Shown here one piece after another: positions 8,474-15,288 of a stretch of 35,819 nucleotides of DNA (positions are counted from its first letter, which is position 1; every line of letters begins with the position of its first letter). The notes beneath the pieces are model-generated. The model was given only the letters and a program-made list of their open reading frames with translations, had not been told where the DNA came from and ran no database searches. This DNA is from Streptomyces torulosus (GTDB lineage: Bacteria; Actinomycetota; Actinomycetes; Streptomycetales; Streptomycetaceae). Made by a program: the position numbers and the translations under genes. The stretch covers positions 1 to 35,819 of the forward strand of contig NZ_LIRK01000394.1 of NCBI RefSeq assembly GCF_001419765.1. Direction: 5' to 3'.

Positions 8474-9978
8474 CAGATCTCCTCCAAGGCGTCCAGCAGT
8501 TGGAGCTCCAGGGCACGCATCTGCTCGAACTGATCGGTTAGTTCGAGCTTGAGCTGCTCAACGCGGCTCCGTGTGTCCCGCTCTGGACCGGGAGGCTCCA
8601 CGGCGTACGAGGTCGGCATCAGGATGGACTCCCGGTCGGCGATCTCCTTGGTGGAGCAGCTTCGGGACCAGCCGACTGCGTCGTTGTACGGCGAGGCGGC
8701 AGCACCGTTCTCGGAAAGGCCACGCCAGGCCGCCAGGGTGGCCAGGATCGATGCCGTGTTCTTGTCGCCCAGCCTCCGTGCTCTCGAATTCTGGACCGGT
8801 TCGAAGGCTCGCCGCGCGTTGACGAACAGCACCTGCTGGCGACGGTCCCGGACACCCCAGCCGGGGCGCGCGCTCTTGTCCTTGTTGAGCACCCACAGAC
8901 AGGCGGGGGCTTTGGTGTGACCGAACACGCGAGGTGGCAGAGCGATCACGCACTCGACGAGATCGTCACGCAGGAGGCGTTCGCGGAGCCTGCGGGTGAC
9001 GGGCTGTCGGCTGTTGGCCACGCTGTCGGCCATCAGAAAGACGGCTCGTCCGGCCGGAGCGAGCGCGTGCGCGATGTGCTGAATCCACGCGGAGTTGGCG
9101 GACCCTCGGGACGGCGGTTCCTCCAGCCATCGGGGATCGACTGGGACCGGGGAAGGCGACCGGCGGGCGCCCTGCTCCGTCTTGTCCTCCGGTGCCCAGT
9201 CGCGCTGGTTGAAAGGAAGGTTGGCCAGGATGATGTCGTGAGGCTCGGGTTCGGGCTCCGCGAGGCTGTCCCCGGGTGGGAAGACTTGAGCCGTGATCCC
9301 ACGTACCGCGAAGTTCATGCGGGCCACCTGTGAGGTGTAGGCGTGCTGCTCCTTTCCCTGCAAGGACATGGTCGGGTCCAGCCCGACGCTTTCGCGGACG
9401 TAGCGGTGACTCTCGACGAGCAGTCCTCCTGAACCGCAGACCGGGTCCAGCACTCTGTGCCTGTCACGGGGGACGGCCGCACCAACCATGAGACGCGCCA
9501 TGTCATCCGGCGTGAAGTAGTGGCTTCCCTCAGCCTGGTCCGCCGAGAGGTCACGGAGGCACTGGTCGAGCAGGGGCCCAACCCGCTGGATGGAACCGAT
9601 GGCTTGGACGAGAGCGTGCAGGTGTCCTTCTGAACCAGAAGGCGGAACGGGCATCAGGCTCCTCGTGTCCGCCACAGCGCCCTGTTCGTCGGTTGGGGGA
9701 AGCCAGTGGCTCAGACACTTGCGCACGGCAGCGCGGATTCCCGAGCCGCGCTCTGCCGGCTGCCCCATCAACCACGACCATGTCGGCACGCCGGTGCCGG
9801 GCTCAGCGTGCGCCTTCCGGCTCAGGTACAGCAACCCGAGGACGAGGCGGGTCGCGTCGTGAGCGTTCATCAGCCGCGAGAGATGCATGCGGTGTCGACG
9901 CACCTTCGCGAGCACCTCGTCGAGCGAGGAGGCACTCTCGGCCTGCACGTGTCCTCCAAGGGCACTCATGCCGCTCAC
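8473..9978 (-). CDS. HsdM-like N6-adenine DNA methyltransferase
   Basis: A 501-aa gamma-class adenine methylase. SAM-binding motif I is V-L-D-P-V-C-G-S-G-G-L at residues 177-187. The catalytic motif IV is N-L-P-F (residues 253-256) instead of the usual N-P-P-F; the essential Asn and Phe are kept. The N-terminal 170 residues are helical, as in HsdM. It begins with GTG (9978), whose bases overlap the stop of the small membrane protein gene (GTGA). An ATG nine bases inside (9969) is the alternative. It is followed by the hsdS-like gene with a one-base overlap. It modifies DNA together with that partner; without a nuclease this could be an orphan modification unit or part of an unrecognised defence system. 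Confidence 0.85.
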   Translation of the reverse strand: MSGMSALGGHVQAESASSLDEVLAKVRRHRMHLSRLMNAHDATRLVLGLLYLSRKAHAEPGTGVPTWSWLMGQPAERGSGIRAAVRKCLSHWLPPTDEQGAVADTRSLMPVPPSGSEGHLHALVQAIGSIQRVGPLLDQCLRDLSADQAEGSHYFTPDDMARLMVGAAVPRDRHRVLDPVCGSGGLLVESHRYVRESVGLDPTMSLQGKEQHAYTSQVARMNFAVRGITAQVFPPGDSLAEPEPEPHDIILANLPFNQRDWAPEDKTEQGARRSPSPVPVDPRWLEEPPSRGSANSAWIQHIAHALAPAGRAVFLMADSVANSRQPVTRRLRERLLRDDLVECVIALPPRVFGHTKAPACLWVLNKDKSARPGWGVRDRRQQVLFVNARRAFEPVQNSRARRLGDKNTASILATLAAWRGLSENGAAASPYNDAVGWSRSCSTKEIADRESILMPTSYAVEPPGPERDTRSRVEQLKLELTDQFEQMRALELQLLDALEEI

Positions 9979-10166
9979 GAGCCCACCACCCCCAGGGCCC
10001 CCATGACCACCATAAGGAGCGTCAGGGAGCCGGCGAAGGTCAATGCTCCAGTCTTGAAGGCCGCCGTGGGACGCCCTCCCTCGACCACGGTCACGACGCT
10101 GCCGACCAGAGCGGCGACAAGCGCCGCGAGGACGGCGATGATCACGTACATCAGCCTCAGCTGCAC
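9975..10166 (-). CDS. Small two-helix membrane protein at head of hsdMS-like operon
   Basis: A 63-aa protein with two hydrophobic helices (about residues 6-28 and 40-62) joined by a short polar turn, E-G-G-R-P-T-A-A-F-K. There is no signal peptidase motif. The stop overlaps the methylase GTG start by 4 bases, so the two are translated together. The gene begins the three-gene minus-strand operon. Such short double-helix proteins are common in Streptomyces and are holin-like in shape, but no function can be assigned from sequence. A membrane component next to a methylase is unusual for type I modification. Confidence 0.7.
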   Translation of the reverse strand: MQLRLMYVIIAVLAALVAALVGSVVTVVEGGRPTAAFKTGALTFAGSLTLLMVVMGALGVVGS

Positions 10167-10528
10167 GACGTGGTTCCTTCCTGAGGTCGTGGGATCTCCC
10201 AGCGGACGAGTGAGCCGGTGATCCCTGGCTTCAGGAAGGACAGTAGAAGACGTAGGCCACGCACCGCTGGGTGCACGCCGTTTGGGATTTCCTTAGGCGC
10301 GCGCCGAGAGTTCAAGCCCTTGCGTCGAGTGCACGTCGTTTGGGATTTGAGACAGAGAGTCGACGAGAGAGTCCATCTGGGCCCTCAACTCACGACCAGA
10401 ACGGGTAGGCGAAAAGACTTGCCCCGGATCAGTGGACGCTCTGCGCAGGGACTGCGTCCAGGACACCTCGACGATGCCGTCCTATAACCGCCAAGGCGGC
10501 CCGGTGCGACCTAGATCTCGCTCGCCGC
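10167..10528. other. Intergenic region upstream of membrane-hsdMS operon
   Basis: A 362-bp stretch with no supported gene. It holds the promoter side of the 10166-7193 operon and the end of the QueC-like gene. It contains an imperfect 20-bp direct repeat, listed separately, and a small palindrome CCGCCAAGGCGG at 10488-10499 that may be a weak hairpin downstream of that gene. Confidence 0.6.
10271..10348. repeat. Spaced 20-bp direct repeats, candidate operator
   Basis: The 20-bp unit beginning GTGCACG and ending TTTGGGATTT occurs at 10271-10290 and 10329-10348 with one mismatch, 58 bp start to start. Both copies begin with the palindrome GTGCAC. They lie 105-180 bp upstream of the small membrane protein start. 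A regulator-binding pair or a recombination remnant are both possible. Confidence 0.55.
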
Positions 10529-11848
10529 CTACGCCGCGTCAGCCTCTATCGCATCCGCGATCTGAACCAGCCGGGCCAGCTCTTCCCGCCCGCGCCTGAT
10601 CAAGTCGAACGCCATCGCCGGGTCCGTGTCCGGCGGCAGCGGGGTATCGGTGAAGACATCCGTAAGGGTGTACCGGCCGAGCAGCCACCGCTGCAGCGCC
10701 CGCCAGTCGGCGCCCCGGTCAAGCGGTAAATCGTCCGCCCACGGCAATGCCTCGTACGAGGTGCCGTCGGTGCCGTTGGCGTGGAGTAGTCCGGAGCGGC
10801 GCACGAGACACGGGAAGCAGACGCCGCAGTTGGCGATGGGAGGGCCGCCGCTTCGACGGGTTGGCGGCTTGCCACAGCTCAGCGTGGACTCCAGGTCGGA
10901 CGGGGTGAGGCCCGCATCACGTCCGGCCTTGCACACCTCGCCTTTCGTCAGCGGTGCCAAGGGGTTGACCACCTGCACCGTGCTCTCCATGTCGCTCACG
11001 GCAGTTACCAAGGCGTTCAGACTGCCCAGCGTCCGCGGGTGCACGGAACGCGTGGAGCAAGCGGCCGAACGCGCCGGTGTCAGAGGCGGGTTGAGGGCGA
11101 GCTGGCCGTTCTCAGGGACGTGGACGGTGCCCACCCCATGTGCAGTAGCGGCGCGGATCGCGCCCGCCGCGTACAGCAGCCCACGTGTGCGGGAGGAGGT
11201 CTCCAGCCGCTGCCCGGAGCCGTCGCCCGCCGGGGTCTGGCTCATCGGCAACAGCAGCAGCGGTCGTGTTCCGCCTAGGCGTTCGACGGCCTTGTACACC
11301 CGCTGCTGAAGACGCAGCAGGCCGATCTCGCGGAACATCACGAGCAGCAGCGGTCGGGAATCGTCGGCGAGCGAACGGGTGGCGGCCCAGCTGAGGGAAT
11401 CCAGCCCACCGGAGAACAAGGCGACTTCCGAGGCGCGCGGGTCGGCCGGAGAGACCAGTGCCTCTTCGACGTAGTGACCGGTGAGAGGCCGGAAGTCCAC
11501 ATTCCATAGGTCCCCGGTGAGGACTTGGAGGAGCGCAGTGAGGTGGGTACGGACGGCTGCGCTTCCCCATCGCTCGTGTTCCGTTACGGGTACGGCAAGG
11601 CTGATACGACGGGTCCACCGGTCCCGTACTCCAGTCCGGCGTACGTACTTGTCGGCGATGAACGCAGCCCTGGCGACGCGGAACAGATCCTCGGCCCAGT
11701 CGGGGACGGGACCGGGCAGGTGGTGCCGGCCAGTGATGCGGCGCTCCTTTTCCTGGAAGGCTTCCTCGCCGATTTCCTTCCAGCGGTCACTACGAGGTCG
11801 GTCGCCCTGGGGGCCACGCCACCACAAGGAGTCTCTGGAATCGGTCAC
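10529..11848 (-). CDS. qatC: QatC-like QueC-family PP-loop protein
   Basis: A 439-aa relative of QueC, the ATP-dependent 7-cyano-7-deazaguanine synthase. The PP-loop ATP site is S-G-G-L-D-S (residues 146-151). A four-cysteine zinc site is formed by C325 and the cluster C341, C344, C347. The N-terminal 140 residues are extra compared with housekeeping QueC (about 230 aa), as in QatC of the QatABCD anti-phage system. Its ATG overlaps the stop of the qatB-like gene by 4 bases. No other preQ0 pathway gene (queD, queE, folE) is near, which argues against a queuosine role. QatA (ATPase) and QatD (TatD nuclease), the other parts of the described system, are absent here. Confidence 0.8.
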   Translation of the reverse strand: MTDSRDSLWWRGPQGDRPRSDRWKEIGEEAFQEKERRITGRHHLPGPVPDWAEDLFRVARAAFIADKYVRRTGVRDRWTRRISLAVPVTEHERWGSAAVRTHLTALLQVLTGDLWNVDFRPLTGHYVEEALVSPADPRASEVALFSGGLDSLSWAATRSLADDSRPLLLVMFREIGLLRLQQRVYKAVERLGGTRPLLLLPMSQTPAGDGSGQRLETSSRTRGLLYAAGAIRAATAHGVGTVHVPENGQLALNPPLTPARSAACSTRSVHPRTLGSLNALVTAVSDMESTVQVVNPLAPLTKGEVCKAGRDAGLTPSDLESTLSCGKPPTRRSGGPPIANCGVCFPCLVRRSGLLHANGTDGTSYEALPWADDLPLDRGADWRALQRWLLGRYTLTDVFTDTPLPPDTDPAMAFDLIRRGREELARLVQIADAIEADAA

Positions 11849-12633
11849 GCCGCAGCTCCCTCCTCTCCGGTGATCTCCTCAGTGATCAGGCCAAGCACCT
11901 TTCCGACCGCCCGCGGTACCAACAACTCGGCGATCTTGGGCAGTGCAGCCGCCGGATCCTGCGCAGCGCCCACCACCGACTGTGCGGTATCCACAGCCTG
12001 TGCAAGGTCCGTCGCTTCGGCGGACTCCTCACAGGGATTCGGCACCAGGTCCACCACTTTCTCCGCGACCCAGTCGGCGATCCTGCTTTCCGGATCGGTC
12101 GCGATGAGCACCGGGACCGCCAGCTTGACGTGCTCGGCGACAACGGACCTGAGGAACTCCCCCACCATGTCGGCGAAGAACACCTGGTAGAGGTCGCACA
12201 GGATGTCCCAGGTGAAGCCACCGCCGACGGCGCCTCCGCCCATGGCGTCGTCCAGCTCGGGATGTCTGCTCCGGACATCGCGGACCGCCGCGGCCATCCC
12301 CCTGCGCACCGCGGCGTCGGCGAGTGTGCCGCCGTCCCCTCCGACCTCCGACACGAGACGCGCGACGAGCGCGTCCTCCGACTCCGCGCCCTCTGTGGCC
12401 AGCGATCCCAGAGCTCCGGCGAGCCTTTCACCGGCCGCACAAGCCGTGTCGTACAACCCGAAAGCCGATCGATCGGCACGGAGTGTCTCGTGCAGGGCGC
12501 TCAGGTGGTCCGCCGCGATCTCCTCCAGCCGCTGATCCGCGTCGCGCGAGTCATCCCGCCAGCTCGCCAGCCGCCTCCCAGCGGAGCTCCACGGATCGCC
12601 GTTCGGCCCCTTCCATCGCGTGGATGTCCCCAC
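11845..12633 (-). CDS. qatB: QatB-like protein
   Basis: A 262-aa protein that starts M-G-T-S-T-R-W-K-G-P-N-G. As I recall, an M-G-T-S opening and a following G-P are the marks of QatB, a QatABCD component of unknown biochemistry. The rest is mainly helical and acidic, with a glycine cluster near residue 130 (M-G-G-G-A-V-G-G-G). The start codon is GTG at 12633, chosen because this family motif begins exactly there; the upstream GGGG is only a modest ribosome site. It is followed by qatC with an ATGA overlap. The gene is divergent from the zinc-ribbon gene, and the 470 bp between them contain a nested palindrome. Confidence 0.72.
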   Translation of the reverse strand: MGTSTRWKGPNGDPWSSAGRRLASWRDDSRDADQRLEEIAADHLSALHETLRADRSAFGLYDTACAAGERLAGALGSLATEGAESEDALVARLVSEVGGDGGTLADAAVRRGMAAAVRDVRSRHPELDDAMGGGAVGGGFTWDILCDLYQVFFADMVGEFLRSVVAEHVKLAVPVLIATDPESRIADWVAEKVVDLVPNPCEESAEATDLAQAVDTAQSVVGAAQDPAAALPKIAELLVPRAVGKVLGLITEEITGEEGAAA

Positions 12634-13102
12634 ATCGCCCCCAACGATGGTGCTCCAAGCTGCACTTCGTCCATGGCATCAGACCGGACGATCCCCAGGT
12701 AGGGCGGGACTCGGCCAGGGCCTCACGGACCAGCCAGGTGCTGAAACAGCCGGGGGCATCACTTCCCGTGACACCTACACCTAGAAGCGTGACCAGCCGT
12801 AGCGCTGAGTCACAGACATCGCGCAGATCCCCGTTCAGGGCAGGTGCCGGGCTGGCAGGATTGCCCCTTGCGTCATATGCCCTGCTGTTCATGCCCTCTG
12901 TAGAGGGCTCGCTGACGGCATATCAAATCAGCAACCTCCGACTGCCCGCACCGGACGCCATCAGTCGCCTGAAGGCCGCTTGCGATCCGAGCCCGGTCGC
13001 AAGTTGTCATCCGGCACACGGGCAGCCGGCAAACGGGGCGGCCACGCCAGCATGGATTCCGCGGTCGTGCACAGGAACCCGGCGCAGCGGAGGGTGAAGC
13101 GC
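12634..13102. other. Divergent intergenic region, no convincing gene
   Basis: 469 bp lie between the divergent qatB and zinc-ribbon genes. A minus-strand reading frame (ATG 12892 down into qatB, 113 codons) has mixed codon usage and no family resemblance. It would overlap qatB by 83 bases, so it is not called. QatA, expected here if the Qat operon were complete, is not present even as recognisable fragments. A nested palindrome lies at 12875-12923. Confidence 0.55.
12875..12923. promoter_or_regulatory. Nested palindrome between qatB and zinc-ribbon genes
   Basis: The outer arms are ATATGCC (12875-12881) and GGCATAT (12917-12923). The inner arms are GCCCTCT (12893-12899) and AGAGGGC (12902-12908), around a 2-nt centre. 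Two concentric inverted repeats in a divergent promoter region suggest an operator, or a cruciform or terminator element. This is inference only. Confidence 0.45.
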
Positions 13103-13855
13103 ATGGCCAAGCTCACGGAGGAGCAGAAGCGGCAACGAGCCGCCAAGCGTGCTCTGCGCTCGTCCCTCGAAGCCGAAGCGGATGACCGGCGGCGCCGCGA
13201 GCGGGATGAACAGTGGGAGCGAGAAGGTACACGCCTCAGCTGGGCGGAGTACGTGGCCGGTGAGCCCTGCCGCGGTTGCGGGATGCCCATGACGGATGAC
13301 CTGGGGAGGTGGCCACCCCTCATGAAGTTGTCCGAGGCGGAGAAGCTCGAATACGAGGAAGCCAACCAGAAGTTCCGCGAGCGGCACACCGGCTGCCGGG
13401 CCGCCCGGTGGACCGTCAGCGGTTCTCGGGTAACGCACTGCTGTTTCTGTTGCCCGCCACCGCCGATGGGGCCGAAGCAGCTGGAGAAGCTCGCCAAGCT
13501 GTTCGCTTCCTGGCCCTCACGGGAAGAACGCAAGAAGGACCTCGATAGTTGGGATCTCACTCTCCGTTGCGACCACGTGGTGCCTTACATTCAGCATCGC
13601 GAGAACACCCGCGTCTCCGCCCGCGTCGTCGACTGCCCAGAATGCGGAGAGCGTCGCGGCGTAGTGAGCAGTGAGCGGGTAGGGCCGGCGTACCGCGATG
13701 ACGGGACCATCCGTGAGCGGGCGGCAGCTGATCGGGAGCGGCTCGCCCGGGAACTGGCAGCCGCCGAGGCGAAGCTGACCCGTCAGCAGAGGAACGCCGC
13801 GGCAACCCAACAACGCATCGCCGAGCTCCAGGAAGAGCTCGGCAGTGAGTCTTGA
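13103..13855 (+). CDS. Cysteine-rich zinc-ribbon protein with coiled-coil tail
   Basis: A 250-aa protein I do not recognise. It has several metal-binding pairs: C-R-G-C near residue 55, C-C-F-C-C near 112, a Cys-Asp-His near 157 and C-P-E-C near 182. These are arranged as two or more zinc ribbons. The first 40 residues and the last 50 are charged helices, the latter with A-A-A-E-A-K-L-T-R-Q-Q-R heptads (coiled coil). The start ATG at 13103 has GGAGGG 8 nt upstream; in-frame ATGs further upstream lack such a site. The gene is divergent from qatBC and convergent with the DUF5615 gene. Nucleic-acid binding is plausible but not shown. Confidence 0.75.
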   Translation: MAKLTEEQKRQRAAKRALRSSLEAEADDRRRRERDEQWEREGTRLSWAEYVAGEPCRGCGMPMTDDLGRWPPLMKLSEAEKLEYEEANQKFRERHTGCRAARWTVSGSRVTHCCFCCPPPPMGPKQLEKLAKLFASWPSREERKKDLDSWDLTLRCDHVVPYIQHRENTRVSARVVDCPECGERRGVVSSERVGPAYRDDGTIRERAAADRERLARELAAAEAKLTRQQRNAAATQQRIAELQEELGSES

Positions 13856-13943
13856 TGAGACGAAGCGCAGGCGGCGATGCCAGATCATTTCCCGGCATCG
13901 CTTCCCATGGGGTACTGGCCGGGAGCCCTCGTGTATCGAGGCG

Positions 13944-14414
13944 TCAGGACTCAGCGGCCGAATCGCGCCCCGGCCAGTGCTTCGGCGGGGCGACGGCAGG
14001 GTCCGTGATCTGGAGGCGCTTCTGCCGGGTCGGGTCGATCGACGTCAGAGAGACGAGACGCTGGCCGTCAGCTGCCTCGAGTTCGGACAGGGCGTGAGGA
14101 AGGGCCGCGCAGACAGTGGCGATCGCCGTGCCCAGGCCCACCAGGCCACCGTGCTTGTTGTTCTGGCGGTACTCCATACGATGCAGGCCCGACTGTGCGA
14201 TGGCCGCCACTTCGAGTGGACGGCTGAGCGGCTTGGTGTCGTTGGTGATGACGACCTCGAAGCCGTCGGCTTTGGCCTTGGCGTACAGTTCGATGTCCTT
14301 CGTGCCCGTCCAGCCCTTGAGGTCGTGGACGTGGACGACTTCATGGGCCTTCAGCAGGATGCGCACGATCTCGGCCATGGGGCGCGGCACGTTCTCGTCG
14401 AGCAGCAGTTTCAA
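13944..14414 (-). CDS. DUF5615 PIN-like toxin (Mut7-C-type)
   Basis: A 156-aa PIN-fold protein. The opening M-K-L-L-L-D-E-N-V-P carries the first acidic metal ligands, D6 and E7. I-E-L-Y-A-K-A and V-V-I-T-N-D follow, with the second acidic cluster. This is the DUF5615/PIN-like family, presumed ribonucleases. Typical members are about 110-120 aa, so the tail of about 40 residues here is longer than usual. The ATG at 14414 overlaps the upstream antitoxin stop by 4 bases, the normal arrangement with DUF433 partners. It is predicted to be a toxin held inactive by the DUF433 protein. Confidence 0.82.
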   Translation of the reverse strand: MKLLLDENVPRPMAEIVRILLKAHEVVHVHDLKGWTGTKDIELYAKAKADGFEVVITNDTKPLSRPLEVAAIAQSGLHRMEYRQNNKHGGLVGLGTAIATVCAALPHALSELEAADGQRLVSLTSIDPTRQKRLQITDPAVAPPKHWPGRDSAAES

Positions 14415-15055
14415 GCGACGACCTGCCGGGGCTCGCTGCTGCCATAGCTGTCGACGTACTCGCTGAAGTCGGCGGCGTCCCGGGCGGCCTCGGCCGTCAC
14501 TCCTGGGTAGAACTCACTGATCTGGTCCGGCGGGATGCCGTCTCTTACGAGGGCAGCGACATCTGACGCCGGGATCCTGGTGCCTTGGATGACCGGTTCT
14601 CCGCCGCGGACCGACGCGTCGACCGCGACGTGCTCACGGGGGGTGAGCAGAGCGGGAATGCTACGGCCGTCCTTATAGAAGGGCGCGAGAACATCCACCA
14701 TCTGGTGGATGACCACGTTGCCCCCCTTGATCAGGTCTACGGCGTGGTCGGGTTCAGCCAGATAGATCGTGTCCGGACCCGCGACAAGTTTGTACGAGGA
14801 GAGGTGCTTCGACTCGCCGAGATCTTCCCGGAGCGTGTTCAGCGCACGGCGGATCTTCTGCAACGAAGCCTCTTCGCGCAGCTGCACACAGATGCGGAGT
14901 GCGACAACGTCGCGGAACGAGTAGAGGATCGGCCTCTCGCTGGAGATCTCGGGCACGAGCACGGCGCCCTTGGGCCCAGAGGCTCGGCGCCAGTGGGACA
15001 GCTGGCGCAGCGTCGCGCCGGAAAGAGCCGCGGCGAGTTTGGGTTCGTACGACAC
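14411..15055 (-). CDS. MerR-like HTH/DUF433 antitoxin
   Basis: A 214-aa antitoxin with a DNA-binding N-terminus. Residues 1-70 look like a MerR-type winged helix (A-A-L-S-G-A-T-L-R-Q-L-S-H-W, then F-R-D-V-V-A-L-R-I). The C-terminal 60 residues are a DUF433 domain (R-G-G-E-P-V-I-Q-G-T-R-I-P, then I-S-E-F-Y-P-G-V-T). DUF433 proteins pair with DUF5615 PIN-like toxins, as here. The start chosen is GTG at 15055, since GGGAGGAGG lies six bases upstream; upstream ATGs lack such a site. As the first gene of the pair, and DNA-binding, it probably represses its own promoter in the 233-bp gap shared with jetA. Confidence 0.85.
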   Translation of the reverse strand: MSYEPKLAAALSGATLRQLSHWRRASGPKGAVLVPEISSERPILYSFRDVVALRICVQLREEASLQKIRRALNTLREDLGESKHLSSYKLVAGPDTIYLAEPDHAVDLIKGGNVVIHQMVDVLAPFYKDGRSIPALLTPREHVAVDASVRGGEPVIQGTRIPASDVAALVRDGIPPDQISEFYPGVTAEAARDAADFSEYVDSYGSSEPRQVVA

Positions 15056-15288
15056 CGCGTGCCTCCTCCCGTCTTCCGCCCCCATCGATATCGGCCTGAA
15101 CGTACCCCATTCTCCTGGAGGCCACTCAGCACAGAAACCGAAGGGCCTACTCAGGGTGAGCCGGGGACGCCGGACGCCTACATGCCGCACATGCCGCTCC
15201 CGCGGGATTCGCCACAGGCAGGCACACGTCCGTGGCATTTTCGGCCACCCACCGGCGGCGCCCGTATGCGCCGCGTAACCTCACGGGC

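Noticed and set aside
2079..9978. HsdR (plus strand) and the HsdM/HsdS pair (minus strand) as one split type I system
   Set aside because: HsdR still overlaps a truncated hsdS of its own operon, the minus-strand operon has its own complete S protein and membrane partner, and other genes lie between. Pairing cannot be excluded but is not supported.
10529..11848. Housekeeping queuosine or preQ0 biosynthesis enzyme QueC
   Set aside because: The protein is nearly twice the usual QueC length, coupled to a QatB-like gene, and no other gene of the pathway is near.
12551..12892. Minus-strand frame of 113 codons upstream of and overlapping qatB
   Set aside because: Codon usage is mixed, there is no family resemblance or clear ribosome site, and it would overlap the qatB start by 83 bases in another frame.
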